In this document: positions 1 through 8,947 of the stretch, piece by piece
Numbering within the stretch: position 1 is the first letter of the stretch
Layout of the letters: each line of letters starts with the position of its first letter
Source of the DNA: Leucobacter luti
GTDB taxonomy: Bacteria; Actinomycetota; Actinomycetes; Actinomycetales; Microbacteriaceae
Direction: 5' to 3'
DNA length: 64,000 bases
Assembly (NCBI RefSeq): GCF_019464495.1
Contig: NZ_CP080492.1
Location: forward strand, 2,480,001-2,544,000
Notes under the pieces: model-generated
The model's input: the letters and a program-made list of their open reading frames with translations, nothing else
Told to the model about the DNA's origin: nothing
Database searches by the model: none
Program-made: the position numbers and the translations under genes

Positions 1-2
1 AC

Positions 3-344
3 CGCGATCTCCGCCTGCTGCCCAGTGTGCGCGGGAATCGGGAGCTCGCAGACCAGATCGCCGCTGATTGGGAGAAATTCAGTGCGACGCTGGAAAACAG
101 TGGCCTCGACCTCCTCCAAGTGGTCGCTTCTGAGGCCAAACTCACGCGTCGAGAAGAAGAGGTCGCTCGGCTCATCGCCGCGGGGCTCACGAACCGGCAA
201 ATCCAAGAGGCGCTGGTACTCAGTATCCGCACAGTCGAGAATCACGTGCACCGGCTCATGCGAAAACTCCGGGTGTCGACGAGACAGGAAGTTGCCGACT
301 CAGTGAACAGCTGGCTGGGCCACGATTCCCGCGAGCTTACCTAA
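3..344 (+). CDS. LuxR-family regulator, C-terminal end (partial)
   Basis: The reading frame is open from the window edge, so only the last 113 residues are visible. They carry a LuxR/NarL-type helix-turn-helix: LTRREEEVARLIAAGLTNRQ, then a recognition helix containing RTVENHVHRLMRKL. This domain binds DNA, often in response regulators or large LuxR ATPases. Which kind this is cannot be told, because the sensory or ATPase part lies outside the window. No partner gene follows; the next 650 bases hold no convincing gene. The family call is secure, the specific role unknown. Confidence 0.85.
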   Translation, partial: RDLRLLPSVRGNRELADQIAADWEKFSATLENSGLDLLQVVASEAKLTRREEEVARLIAAGLTNRQIQEALVLSIRTVENHVHRLMRKLRVSTRQEVADSVNSWLGHDSRELT

Positions 345-996
345 CGCAGGAGCATGCGAGGGTAGGCAGATACTCAGGACTCGCGGGACATCACTCTACT
401 ACCCAGCACCTGTACTCAGTACTGACCAAAACTCGTTTCTACTGCCTAGTGTGTTTCATGAGAGGTAGACAACGCGCCAGCAGTCCCGGGTTTCCGGGCT
501 CGGAGCGGAAAGGGAGGGGCAAGGCTCCGGTCATGTCTCTGTGTGCTTCTCACAGCTGGTGGATTCTTCGCAACGACGGAGTTGATGAAGCTAGCACTTC
601 GCTGTGGTCGACCGATACCCCCATCCCCCATCCCCTCGGTCGGCCACAGCGTCATTCGTGCCGGTGGCGAGCGGGGTGCCGCGCTCGCAGGCGAGGAACG
701 GGCCTCGGTCCCGCAATCGCCACGCAACCTCGACTCACCGCTTGAGCCCCAATCGCCTGAAAACACTTGACAGGAAGCGCGCTGGAGAAGTATTTTTCTC
801 ACGCAAGGCCTGACACTGAAGCCGCGCCGTGATCCCCAATCAGTCCCCGGCGCGATAAACGATCCAGTAGGTGTCAGACCGGGTCTCCACGGAATCCGTC
901 GCGAAGCCGGGGGACCCAGCACTCCCTCAACGGCCACTCATCGGTGCGCGAGCCCGAGGGCTGCGTAGCCTGATTCAGATGACTGTTTTGGTGCAG
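345..996. other. Intergenic region without a supported gene
   Basis: About 650 bases between the LuxR end and the small ORF on the minus strand. Several overlapping open frames exist on both strands, but none has a plausible ribosome binding site with recognisable protein sequence. One plus frame (about 543-600) contains TAGGFFATTELMKLAL, which faintly recalls the end of ThiF/E1-like folds and could be a gene remnant; this is not strong enough to call. No clear terminator follows the LuxR gene. Confidence 0.4.
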
Positions 997-1272
997 CTAC
1001 GCGCCGAGTCGCTGGTCCAATGCCACACGCTCAGGGCCCCGTAGCGCGCGCAACTCTTGCTGGAAGTGTGCGCAGAGTGCAGATGCTTCAAACGGCGAAT
1101 CATCTGTGCAGCGGATCATGTCGCGCACCTCCTCGATCTGCTCACAGCTCGCGCAGGTCTGGGGGGAAGTGCTTCCGGGGTGGGCGCAGAGCGTGCGGTA
1201 CGCGCGAACGAGTGCCTCGGCGACGCCGTGCAGGCGCGCGCGTGAGTCCCCCACGAAACCCGCTTCGCTCAC
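997..1272 (-). CDS. Small Cys-containing hypothetical protein (91 aa)
   Basis: A 91-residue ORF with a GTG start preceded by a purine-rich GGGGAGGGG stretch. The middle holds several cysteines and histidines (LCAHPG, CASCEQ, MIRC, ALCAH), a pattern that could bind metal but matches no family I recognise with confidence. No transmembrane segment or signal peptide is visible. It stands alone between a non-coding stretch and a decayed surface-protein gene. It could be a real small protein or a chance ORF in GC-rich DNA; the good start region favours the former. Confidence 0.4.
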   Translation of the reverse strand: MSEAGFVGDSRARLHGVAEALVRAYRTLCAHPGSTSPQTCASCEQIEEVRDMIRCTDDSPFEASALCAHFQQELRALRGPERVALDQRLGA

Positions 1273-1365
1273 GTCCCCTCCCCACTGAGGTCAACAGCCA
1301 ATGTTGATTTCCACACATTCAAGACCCCTGGGCTACTCATGTCAAGATGAAAGTGCCACTCATGC

Positions 1366-1854
1366 TTGACGAAACCTGATGGAGAGCGCATCGTGCAGCG
1401 CCCGGATGCCACGTTGGTCTGGGCCGTTGGTGCTGTCGGCTTGAGCCGGGCGACCCAGCCTGAACCGACGACTGCACCCCATGGCAAGATTTTTGCCGGC
1501 TGGAACACGTCTGAAGTTGGGAACGGCGTCTACCCTGCCGGTGCGACTACCTTCCCGGCAGGCAACCTCAGACTGTATGCGCAATGGACGGATGACACTC
1601 TGCACGTGGAAGATGGCTCGGTGACGGTTGAGGGCCTCCGAGTCGAGGGCAACGCGAGCGGCGTATACGAGAGTGCCGCGGCGACAGTCACCTATGTTTA
1701 CGAGGCGCAGGACCAGGGGGGGGTGACGCCCCAACCGCCCGTGGTGCATCCGCCGGGTGCTGGGACACTCCCACCGAGTGGCGGGCTCGCCAACACGGGG
1801 CTCGGAGCGAGATGGCCACTCGCAGTTGTCGGGGACGTGGGCGACCGGATTTGA
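1366..1854 (+). pseudogene. Remnant of LPXTG-type surface protein with InlB-like repeat
   Basis: The frame encodes the end of a Listeria-Bacteroides/InlB B-type repeat (FAGWNTSEVGNG ... LRLYAQWT), a linker, a Pro-rich segment and a sorting-signal-like LANTG. In intact cell-wall proteins such a motif is followed by a hydrophobic anchor and a basic tail. Here only about 16 residues follow and they are not a membrane anchor; the stop codon overlaps the first bases of a repeat hairpin (1853-1935). The 5' side has no credible start (only TTG, with an in-frame stop just upstream). I read it as a decayed gene truncated at both ends, the 3' end possibly by repeat insertion. Confidence 0.6.
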
Positions 1855-1935
1855 GCCCACGCAGGAGATTCGAGTTCACGCAGGAGTCCAGGACCAAAAG
1901 TCTCCTGCACGAGCTCGAATCTCCTGCGTGAGCTC
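1853..1935. repeat. 19-nt repeat family, locus 1 (inverted pairs, hairpin)
   Basis: Two head-to-tail copies of a 19-base unit (GAGYTCACGCAGGAARYYY-like) at 1853-1886 face two inverted copies at 1902-1935. The 34-base arms match at 30 positions around a 15-base loop. The same unit occurs at 21041-21112 and 61040-61200. The left arm overlaps the stop codon of the surface-protein remnant. The 167 bases after it, up to the LLM gene, contain only low-complexity GC-rich sequence. Confidence 0.85.
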
Positions 1936-2102
1936 GGGCCTGTTGCGTGGCGTCGTGCCGCTGACGGGCTACGCGGCCGGAGTGCATACCGCTGGTGGAG
2001 TACGCGACCGGAGTACGCCACCAAAGTTGTCAGGCCCGGCGCCGGATCCGGCGGAGGCGCACACCAGATCTGGCGGAGAAGCCGCCTGATCCTGGCACAG
2101 GG

Positions 2103-3089
2103 CTAGACCACGGTCGTGGTGAGTCGCACTGACTCGAGCTGCTCCGCCCGCGTGGGGGCGGCGTGTACGGTCACGAGTTCGTCAACATCTGCATGCTGCG
2201 CGAACGCCGCCAGCTCCTCACGCACGCGCTCGGGCCCACCGATTGCCGTGTGCGTGAGCATGCCTCGAATCTCAAGGCCGGCCGGGGTGTCCATGAGCGA
2301 TGCGGCCTCGTCCGCGGTGAGATCCTGCGCTCGCCCGCGGGAGAGAAAGCGGCGTACCCGGTCGAGCTCGGTACGCGCGAAGAGCCGCTCGGCTTCCTCG
2401 TCGGTGGCCGCCGCAACGACGTTCACGCCGGCACTGACATAGGGAGCCGGGTGCGCGGCGCTCGGCGTGTAGTTTGCGCGGTAGTGCTGCACCGCCGTGG
2501 TGAGCAATTGCGGTGCGAAGTGAGACGCGAACGAGTAGGGGAGCCCGAGCTGCGCAGCGAGTTGTGCGCCGAAGAGGGACGACCCGAGGATTGTGAGCGG
2601 CACCTTCGTACCGCGGCCGGGATACGCGTTGACGGCGGTGCGCGGCAGTTCGTCTGAGAGGTACTGCTGGAGTTCGAGCACGTCGGAGGGAAAACGCTCC
2701 GCAGCCTCGTGGGTGCGGCGCAGCGCCCGGAACGTCGCGCCGTCGGTGCCCGGCGCGCGGCCCAGCCCGAGGTGAATCCTGCCGGGGTGCAGCTCTGCGA
2801 GCATGCCAAACTGCTCCGCGATAACGAGCGGGGAGTGATTCGGGAGCATGACTCCGCCAGAACCCAGCCCGATGGCTCGCGTGTGCGCGGCGACGTGGGC
2901 GATCAGTACCGCAGTTGCGCTCGACGCGATCGAGGACATGTTGTGGTGCTCCGCGTACCAGATGCGCGTATAGCCCTGTTGCTCCGCGAGCTGCGCCAGT
3001 GCGACCGAGTGCGCGAGGGCATCGGCGATGCTGCCGTCGGCTTCCACAGTTGCGAGATCAAGGATTGAGAGTGGGGGCAGCGTTGTCAT
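2103..3089 (-). CDS. LLM class flavin-dependent oxidoreductase
   Basis: A 328-residue protein of the bacterial luciferase-like (TIM-barrel, F420/FMN) superfamily, resembling the MsnO8/YhbW branch. Family signs are the N-terminal LSILDLATV, the segment WYAEHHNM near residue 50, [18 protein letters not shown], and [11 protein letters not shown]. Such enzymes are flavin-dependent monooxygenases or reductases; the substrate cannot be read from sequence. The ATG at 3089 is chosen because the family N-terminus begins there; the longer frame would add about 57 Ala/Pro-rich residues translated from a repeat tract. It is a single gene on the minus strand with no operon partner. Confidence 0.85.
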   Translation of the reverse strand: MTTLPPLSILDLATVEADGSIADALAHSVALAQLAEQQGYTRIWYAEHHNMSSIASSATAVLIAHVAAHTRAIGLGSGGVMLPNHSPLVIAEQFGMLAELHPGRIHLGLGRAPGTDGATFRALRRTHEAAERFPSDVLELQQYLSDELPRTAVNAYPGRGTKVPLTILGSSLFGAQLAAQLGLPYSFASHFAPQLLTTAVQHYRANYTPSAAHPAPYVSAGVNVVAAATDEEAERLFARTELDRVRRFLSRGRAQDLTADEAASLMDTPAGLEIRGMLTHTAIGGPERVREELAAFAQHADVDELVTVHAAPTRAEQLESVRLTTTVV

Positions 3090-3109
3090 ACCCGGTGCAA
3101 CACCCGGCG

Positions 3110-3310
3110 GGGGCACGCTATTCCGGCGGTGCCACCGCGGCGGCACCGCCGGGGCAGCACCGGGGCAGCGCCGGAACAGCACGGTGCCACCGCGGTGGCA
3201 GCTCGGGGCCAGAGCCGTGGCATTGCGCGGCGCTGGGAGAGCGGGGCGGCCGCAGGCCACAGCGGCCGCAGGCCACAGCTCCGCAGGCCACGGCGCCGCA
3301 GACCACAGCG
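3110..3310. repeat. GC-rich palindromes and 15-16-nt tandem repeats
   Basis: The tract between the LLM gene and the MHS transporter contains two related dyads (3128-3147 and the perfect 16-mer TGCCACCGCGGTGGCA at 3185-3200), then about four head-to-tail copies of a GGCCGCAGGCCACAGC-like unit (about 3248-3310). No gene is supported here. The spurious N-terminal extension of the LLM frame comes from this tract. Confidence 0.7.
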
Positions 3311-3339
3311 GCCGATCCCGAACCCGGGATCGGCCGCTG
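3306..3339 (-). terminator. Stem-loop terminator after the MHS transporter gene
   Basis: A perfect 15-base stem (CAGCGGCCGATCCCG, 3306-3320, pairing with 3325-3339) with a 4-base loop lies about 20 bases 3' of the transporter stop codon at 3360. There is no long T tract, which is common in high-GC actinobacteria. Confidence 0.75.
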
Positions 3340-3359
3340 CGGTCACGCGAAACCGAGCG

Positions 3360-4727
3360 CTACTTGCCCTGTGGCGTCCACGACTTCCACTGGCCACTGC
3401 GTTCGAACTCGAGGTCGAGCGGGATATTGCTGCGGTCTCGCAGCAGAATCGTTGCGAGCATACCGAGGCTGGTCATGATGAGCAGGTACACCACAATGGC
3501 CCAGGTGCTTCCAAAGGTCTGCAACAGGATCTGCGCGATCGTGGGGGCGAATGCGCCGCCGATGACGCCGCCGAGCGCGTAGCTGATCGAGATCCCGGAG
3601 TACCGCACCGAGGCAGGGAAGCTCTCTGCGAACCAGACAGCCGCGGGTCCATAGGTCAGGCCGAGCCCGACCGCGAGCAGACAGGTTCCCAGCAGCACGC
3701 CTACTACGCCACCGTTAAAGACGAACTGGAAAAGCGGGATCACGCCAATTGCCTGCACGATCCAGCCGATCGCCATGATGGGCTTGCGGCCGTAGCGGTC
3801 GGAGAGAGGGCCGGAGAGGTAGGTGAAGATGGCCCACACGATCGCGGCGGTGAGCACCGCGAGTTGCACCTGGACCGGGTCGTAACCCAGGCCGCCATCA
3901 ACTTCAGGGCGTGAGGCCAGGCCCTGCACGTAGCCGCCGGTGAGCATGTAACCGACTGCGTTGTTCCCTGCGAAGAGCAGTGCGCTGAGGATCACGAGGG
4001 GGAGGTGCCGTTTGAAGATCTGCACGATGGGCGCAGATTCTTGCTGCTTGGCCTCGGCGATCTCGCTGAACACTGGAGACTCATCGACGGTGCGGCGGAT
4101 GATGAAGCCCACAATGATCAGCACGACCGAGAAGAGGAACGGCACGCGCCACCCCCACTCTTCGAACGCATCGCCGGGCGCGATGACACGCATCAGCGCG
4201 AGCATCGCCGACGCGAGCAGCATGCCAAACGGCACACCGAGCTGGGGGAAGATTCCGAAGAGGCCGCGCTTGCCCTTGGGCGCGTGTTCCACCGACATCA
4301 GTACGGCGCCGCCCCATTCGCCGCCCGCTGAGAGGCCCTGGAGGATGCGCAGCAGCACGAGCAGGATCGGGGCAGCGATGCCGATCGACTGGTACGTCGG
4401 AAGCAGACCGATACCGACTGTGGCGATTCCCATGAGGAGCAGCGTGATGACGAGCATTGGCTGGCGGCCGAGCTTGTCGCCGAAGTGGCCGGCGAGGAAC
4501 GCTCCCAGTGGGCGGAACAGGAAGGACAGGCCGATTGTCACGAGCGAGAGGATCTGCATCATGCCTGGCCCCGCGGGCTCAAAGAAGAGCTTGGCCAGGA
4601 TCAGGTTCGCGGCGAACGCGTAGATGAAGAAGTCGTACCACTCGATTGTCGTGCCGATAATCGAGGCGGCAACAACTTTACGCCGCTCTTTGGGGGTGCT
4701 CGTGGGAGCTACTGCGGATTGAGTCAT
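3360..4727 (-). CDS. MFS transporter, metabolite:H+ symporter (MHS) family
   Basis: A 455-residue polytopic membrane protein of the MHS branch of the major facilitator superfamily (relatives include ShiA, ProP, KgtP). The hallmark GTTIEWYDFFIYAF lies near the N-terminus, and the loop after the second helix carries FGDKLGRQPML. Later helices include GPLSDRYGRKPIM. Members import organic acids, betaines or shikimate with protons; this substrate is unknown. The ATG at 4727 has AAGGG upstream and a TATAGT -10 box. The gene is monocistronic, divergent from the Eis-like gene and followed by a strong stem-loop. Confidence 0.88.
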   Translation of the reverse strand: MTQSAVAPTSTPKERRKVVAASIIGTTIEWYDFFIYAFAANLILAKLFFEPAGPGMMQILSLVTIGLSFLFRPLGAFLAGHFGDKLGRQPMLVITLLLMGIATVGIGLLPTYQSIGIAAPILLVLLRILQGLSAGGEWGGAVLMSVEHAPKGKRGLFGIFPQLGVPFGMLLASAMLALMRVIAPGDAFEEWGWRVPFLFSVVLIIVGFIIRRTVDESPVFSEIAEAKQQESAPIVQIFKRHLPLVILSALLFAGNNAVGYMLTGGYVQGLASRPEVDGGLGYDPVQVQLAVLTAAIVWAIFTYLSGPLSDRYGRKPIMAIGWIVQAIGVIPLFQFVFNGGVVGVLLGTCLLAVGLGLTYGPAAVWFAESFPASVRYSGISISYALGGVIGGAFAPTIAQILLQTFGSTWAIVVYLLIMTSLGMLATILLRDRSNIPLDLEFERSGQWKSWTPQGK

Positions 4728-4744
4728 TATTTGACGCCCTTGTC

Positions 4745-4750
4745 CAACTA
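4745..4750 (-). promoter_or_regulatory. -10 box of the MHS transporter gene
   Basis: TATAGT on the minus strand, placed so that transcription would begin about 10-15 bases before the ATG at 4727, leaving room for the AAGGG ribosome site. The -35 element is not obvious. Confidence 0.45.
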
Positions 4751-4885
4751 TAGAAACTACTGTGGTTCGCCTCAATGCTACGGCACTATCCAGGTGGATA
4801 CCGAATCGAGACGTTCGGCAGTCCAGGGGGTCCTGGCGAGTGACTGCGTGCCGAATCCGGCCGTGAAGTTCGCCTCAAATGGAGA

Positions 4886-4891
4886 TACGGT
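4886..4891 (+). promoter_or_regulatory. -10 box for leaderless eis-like mRNA
   Basis: TACGGT lies 6 bases before the ATG at 4898. The only GGAG upstream is 13 bases from the start, too far for a normal ribosome site, so a leaderless transcript is likely. Confidence 0.5.
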
Positions 4892-4897
4892 GGTGAC

Positions 4898-6166
4898 ATG
4901 CAGCTCCCCGCCGGCACTCAGCTTGTCCCGCTCGACTCTGGAGATCGGCTCGAGGAGGTGCTCCGGTTTGACGCCTGGGCGTACCCCACCGGTGTCGCCA
5001 TCTCAGACCTGCTCGAGCTGGCCATTCCACTCCCGTGGGGCCGTGCGTGGGGCGTCGAAAATGAGGCCGGCGAGCTCGCCGCGATGTACGCCGCCTACAC
5101 TCTCGCGAGTTTTCCCGTACCTGGAGCAGTCGTTCCCGGTGCCTGGCTCACCTGGGTTGGCGTGCATCCCGGGTATCGACGGCGCGGCATTTTGCGTGAG
5201 CTGATCGCACACCACTTTGCAGACTGCCTGTCGCGCGGTGAAGCGATCTCGGGGCTCAACGCTGCAGAAGCCGGTATCTACGGCCGCTTTGGGTACGGCA
5301 TGGCGGCGACACAAGTGTCGCTGACGATTCCCCGCGGCGCATCGCTCCGTGACGTGGCGGGCAGCGCCGAACTCCTGGTCGAACTGCGTGAGTGGGATGC
5401 TGAGCGAGACGGGGCCGAGATTGCGGCGCTGCACGCGGGCTACGCGGCGGTGCCAGAAGGGCTGGGGCGTCCCGGCTGGGTGACTTGGGAGACTGCGGGA
5501 CTGCGTGCAAGTGCGGATCAGGACGCCCCTGCTCTGCGCGAGGGGCTCGAAGTGGAGCGACTGCTCGTTGTGCGCGACACGGCGGGAGCACCGCGTGGCT
5601 ACGCGCGGTTTCGCCGGAAGCCGGGCTGGAAGCGCAACGTCCCTGACGGCACAGTGGAGCTGCGTGATGTCGTTGCGCTCGACGCGGCTGCCGCGCATCG
5701 GATCTGGAGCGTGCTGCTCGACCTCGATCTCATGGCGCGCGTTGAGACGGGGCCACTCACGACCGATGATCCGATCCTGACTCTGCTCGTCGACGCGCGC
5801 TCAGCCATGCCCGTGACGAATGACTTGGAATGGGTGCGGATCCTGGATCTGCCGCGCGCCCTCGCTGAGCGGCGCTACGCTGCTCCCATTGATGTCGTGC
5901 TCGAGGTGACCGACGCGCTCGTGCCGGCAAACGCTGGCAGATGGCGAGTGGCTGCCGAAGCATACGGCCATGCTGAGGTGACGCAGACGGCTGAAGAGCC
6001 GGACTTGTGGCTCGATATTCGGGAGCTGGGTGCGGCTCACCTCGGGGCTACTTCTTTGGCGGCTCTCGCACAGGCCGGCCTCGTGCGCGGAGACACACAG
6101 GCGATCGCTCGTGCCGCGACCGCGTGGTCGTGGCCGATCGCAGCTGGCGCCAGCTGGGTGTTTTAG
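4898..6166 (+). CDS. eis: Eis-like GNAT family N-acetyltransferase
   Basis: A 422-residue protein matching the Eis architecture: an N-terminal GNAT domain, a second GNAT-like domain and a C-terminal sterol-carrier-like domain. The acetyl-CoA loop is GVHPGYRRRGILREL (about residues 87-101), followed by YGRFGYG with the tyrosine used as general acid in the family. The protein ends in aromatic Phe, as in Eis, whose terminal carboxylate takes part in catalysis. Known relatives acetylate aminoglycosides at several positions or protein lysines; the native substrate here is unknown. It stands alone and converges on the carboxylase gene with a shared terminator. Confidence 0.85.
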   Translation: MQLPAGTQLVPLDSGDRLEEVLRFDAWAYPTGVAISDLLELAIPLPWGRAWGVENEAGELAAMYAAYTLASFPVPGAVVPGAWLTWVGVHPGYRRRGILRELIAHHFADCLSRGEAISGLNAAEAGIYGRFGYGMAATQVSLTIPRGASLRDVAGSAELLVELREWDAERDGAEIAALHAGYAAVPEGLGRPGWVTWETAGLRASADQDAPALREGLEVERLLVVRDTAGAPRGYARFRRKPGWKRNVPDGTVELRDVVALDAAAAHRIWSVLLDLDLMARVETGPLTTDDPILTLLVDARSAMPVTNDLEWVRILDLPRALAERRYAAPIDVVLEVTDALVPANAGRWRVAAEAYGHAEVTQTAEEPDLWLDIRELGAAHLGATSLAALAQAGLVRGDTQAIARAATAWSWPIAAGASWVF

Positions 6167-6173
6167 GGCTGGA

Positions 6174-6225
6174 TCGCACACAGCCGTTCCGTCGCCCGGT
6201 GGGGCGGCGGAACGGCTGTGTGCGA
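6174..6225. terminator. Bidirectional terminator between eis-like gene and accBC
   Basis: A perfect 18-base stem (6174-6191 with 6208-6225) that extends inward by about six more pairs, with a 4-base loop. It sits exactly between two convergent genes and can serve both. Confidence 0.85.
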
Positions 6226-6239
6226 CGAGCGCGTGTGGA

Positions 6240-8006
6240 TTATTCGGCGTCGACGATCGTGAGTAGCACGTGCCCGCTCGGCACGGTCTGGCCCAGCGGC
6301 GAATCGACGCCGGCGATCACACCTGAGCGGTGCGCGTAGATCGACTGCTCCATCTTCATCGCCTCGAGGACCACGACGAGGTCGCCCTCGGCGACCTCCT
6401 GACCTTCCTCGGCGGCGACCTTGACGACCGTTGCCTGCATCGGGGCGGTGATCGCGTTCCCCGCCGCCGTCGCAACGCCTGCGCCCTTTGCGCGGCGCGG
6501 CGCTGGCCCGCGCGTCACGTCCTGATCAACGAGGGGGAGCAGCGTGGCTGGCATCGACACTTCAACGCGGCGGCCCTCGACCTCAACGACAACGGAGCGG
6601 CGTTTTGGATCCTGCGAGATCGGCGGAACTTCGCCTTCCCAGGGCTCGATGTCGTTCGTGAACTCACTCTCGATCCACAGCGTGTACACGCCAAAGACGC
6701 CGTCGGGGGCTGTGAACGCGGGGTCGCGCACGATCTTGCGATGGAACGGCAGCACCGTGGGGAGCCCCTGCACCTCGAACTCGTCGAGCGCGCGGCGGGC
6801 GCGCTGCAGCGCCTCTTCGCGAGTCGCGCCGGTGACAATGAGTTTGCCGAGCATCGAATCGAATGCGCCGGAGACCACGTCGCCTGAGCTGACTCCAGTA
6901 TCAACGCGAACACCGGGACCGGAGGCTGGTTTGAACAGCGTGACGGGGCCCGGCGCGGGAAGGAAGCCGTTCCCGGGATCCTCACCATTCAGGCGGAACT
7001 CAAATGAGTGGCCGTGCGGGATCGGATCGGCGTAGTCGATCGTGCCGCCCTCTGCGATCCGGAACTGCTCTCGGACGAGATCGAGCCCCGTGACCTCTTC
7101 GGAGACGGGGTGTTCGACCTGGAGGCGCGTGTTGACCTCGAGGAAGGAGACAGTGCCATCCTTTGCAACGAGGAACTCACAGGTGCCGGCGCCAACGTAG
7201 CCGACCTCAGTGAGGATCGCCTTTGATGCAGCATAGAGCTTGGCGTTCTGATCGTCCGTGAGGAACGGTGCTGGCGCCTCCTCGACGAGCTTCTGGTGAC
7301 GACGCTGCAGCGAGCAGTCGCGAGTTGAAACAACCACCACGTTGCCGTGTTGATCCGCCAGGCACTGGGTCTCCACGTGACGGGGCTTCTCGAGGTACTT
7401 CTCGACGAAGCACTCGCCGCGACCGAACGCAGCGACGGCCTCGCGAGTCGCCGAATCGAACAACTCGGGGATTTCCTCGCGGGTGTAGGCCACCTTCAAA
7501 CCGCGGCCACCGCCTCCGAAGGCCGCCTTGATCGCGATCGGCAGGCCGACCTCATCAGCGAACGCCACCACCTCGGATGCGTCCTGTACCGGGTCGCTCG
7601 TGCCGGCAGCGAGCGGTGCACCGACTTTCTCGGCAACGTGCCGGGCGGACACCTTGTCGCCGAGCCGCTCGATCGAGTCGGGGCTCGGCCCGATCCAGAT
7701 CAGTCCGGCCCCGATCACGGCGCGCGCGAAGTCGGCGTTCTCGGCGAGGAAGCCGTACCCGGGGTGCACAGCGTCGGCACCTGAGCGACGCGCGACAGCG
7801 AGCAGCTTGTCGATCATGAGGTAGGTATCTGCGCTGGTGGTGCCGTTCAGCGCGTACGCTTCGTCGGCGAGCTGGGCGTGCAGGGCGTCGCGATCCTGGT
7901 CGGCGAATACGGCGACGGATGCGATGCCGCTGTCAGCGGCGGCTCGGATGATGCGGACGGCGATCTCACCGCGGTTGGCGATGAGGACTTTACGAATGCG
8001 CGACAT
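6240..8006 (-). CDS. accBC: Acetyl/propionyl-CoA carboxylase alpha chain (biotin carboxylase + BCCP)
   Basis: A 588-residue fused protein. The N-terminal 450 residues are biotin carboxylase ([19 protein letters not shown] at the start, ATP-binding GGGGRGLK near residue 170, [14 protein letters not shown] active-site segment). The last 80 residues are a biotinyl domain with [11 protein letters not shown], whose Lys accepts biotin. It carboxylates biotin for transfer by the beta subunit (30024-31631), giving malonyl- or methylmalonyl-CoA. The ATG at 8006 fits both the family start and a leaderless promoter (TAGGCT 7 bases upstream). Monocistronic. Confidence 0.95.
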   Translation of the reverse strand: MSRIRKVLIANRGEIAVRIIRAAADSGIASVAVFADQDRDALHAQLADEAYALNGTTSADTYLMIDKLLAVARRSGADAVHPGYGFLAENADFARAVIGAGLIWIGPSPDSIERLGDKVSARHVAEKVGAPLAAGTSDPVQDASEVVAFADEVGLPIAIKAAFGGGGRGLKVAYTREEIPELFDSATREAVAAFGRGECFVEKYLEKPRHVETQCLADQHGNVVVVSTRDCSLQRRHQKLVEEAPAPFLTDDQNAKLYAASKAILTEVGYVGAGTCEFLVAKDGTVSFLEVNTRLQVEHPVSEEVTGLDLVREQFRIAEGGTIDYADPIPHGHSFEFRLNGEDPGNGFLPAPGPVTLFKPASGPGVRVDTGVSSGDVVSGAFDSMLGKLIVTGATREEALQRARRALDEFEVQGLPTVLPFHRKIVRDPAFTAPDGVFGVYTLWIESEFTNDIEPWEGEVPPISQDPKRRSVVVEVEGRRVEVSMPATLLPLVDQDVTRGPAPRRAKGAGVATAAGNAITAPMQATVVKVAAEEGQEVAEGDLVVVLEAMKMEQSIYAHRSGVIAGVDSPLGQTVPSGHVLLTIVDAE

Positions 8007-8013
8007 AGGCTCC

Positions 8014-8019
8014 AGCCTA
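8014..8019 (-). promoter_or_regulatory. -10 box for leaderless accBC mRNA
   Basis: TAGGCT on the minus strand, 7 bases before the ATG at 8006. The identical box and spacing precede accD (31639-31644) and the CoA pyrophosphatase (27995-28000). Confidence 0.55.
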
Positions 8020-8179
8020 TTGGAGGGGTGGCCCTCGCCCTTGGATATATGGCACAAACCTTTCGATGATCCGTTGCGGAAGTGGACAGCGCCGGTGTGG
8101 AGCAGTGCGCCACGTGCTGGCGTGTCATGCGGCGTAGGCGGTGTGAATGCAAGGTATTCCCCGGGAAGGACGCACGCAC

Positions 8180-8185
8180 TACGCT
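8180..8185 (+). promoter_or_regulatory. Candidate -10 box of the DUF937 gene
   Basis: TACGCT about 64 bases before the ATG at 8249, in the region shared with the divergent accBC promoter. No good -35 is seen. Confidence 0.3.
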
Positions 8186-8248
8186 GTGACTGTGCGGCAC
8201 CGTGGCTGCGCCGCCGTCACCCCTCCCGCAGAACAAATGGAGCACACC

Positions 8249-8883
8249 ATGGCACAGAACAACGATCTCGATTCCCTGCTCAAGAACATCCCGGTGGGTG
8301 AGCTCGCTGCGAAGTTCGGTGTTGATGAAGACACCATTGGCGCAGCTGTGCAGCAAGCACTTCCCGGTCTGATCGGCGGCATGGCCGTGAACGCGAGCGA
8401 CGCAGACGGCGCCGCGAAGCTCGAAAGCGCAGTTCAGAAGCACCAGCCGGCTGAGGGCAAGATCGGCCTCGACGCGATTGACACTGACGACGGCGAGAAG
8501 ATCGTGAAGCACGTGCTCGGTGACAAGAAGGACGAGGTGGCTCAAGCCCTGGGCCAGCAAGCCGACAACAACGCGATTGCTGGCCTGGTGCCGCAGCTGC
8601 TCCCGCTGCTCGCTCCGCTCGTGATGCAGTTCCTTGCGGGCAAGATGAGCGGAGGCAACCAGGGCACTGTGGCGTCGGCATCGAACGATCAGGAGGCCTC
8701 GGCGGCGTGCTCGGCAACCTGCTTGGCGGCCTCGTCGGTGGCGGCCAGCAGAACGCGCAGGCGTCTTCAGGGGGTGGCCTCGGGGATCTGCTCGGCGGCC
8801 TGCTCGGCGGTGGCGGGCAGCAGCAGTCCGCAGGCGGCGGCTTGGGCGATCTGCTTGGCGGCCTGTTCGGCGGCAAGAAGTAG
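8249..8883 (+). pseudogene. DUF937 domain protein, frameshifted
   Basis: The ATG at 8249 has GGAG six bases upstream. The first 140 residues are a typical DUF937 domain (LDSLLKNIPVGELAAKFGV, LPGLIGGM, LLPLLAPLVMQFLAGKM). Around 8665-8690 the frame is lost. In the other frame the expected Gly-rich tail continues (GGVLGNLLGGLVGGG, then two GGGLGDLLGGL repeats) to a stop at 8881-8883. The total length is one base short of a multiple of three, so one base is missing. Unrepaired, the frame runs on through hadA. This may be a sequencing error, since the tail is otherwise well preserved. The function of DUF937 proteins is not established. Confidence 0.8.
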
Positions 8884-8898
8884 GCACTGGTCTCGGAG

Positions 8899-8947
8899 CA
8901 CCACCCCGCCAACGCCAGGAGCGATTCTGTACACTGGCGGGGTGGTG
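8899..8947 (+). promoter_or_regulatory. Stem-loop spanning the hadA promoter and start
   Basis: CACCACCCCGCCA (8899-8911) is perfectly complementary to TGGCGGGGTGGTG (8935-8947), with a 23-base loop. The right arm contains both candidate GTG starts of hadA. It can also act as terminator for the DUF937 gene, 16 bases upstream. Confidence 0.5.
8931..8936 (+). promoter_or_regulatory. -10 box for leaderless hadA mRNA
   Basis: TACACT five bases before the GTG at 8942, with no ribosome site at a usable distance. Confidence 0.4.

Noticed and set aside
446..937. 163-residue minus ORF and overlapping plus ORFs
   Set aside because: No ribosome site, Arg/Pro/Ser-rich composition and no recognisable family. 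A faint ThiF-like fragment at about 543-600 is too short to call.
3090..3260. N-terminal extension of the LLM oxidoreductase
   Set aside because: It would be translated from a GC repeat tract and is absent from the family; the ATG at 3089 fits.
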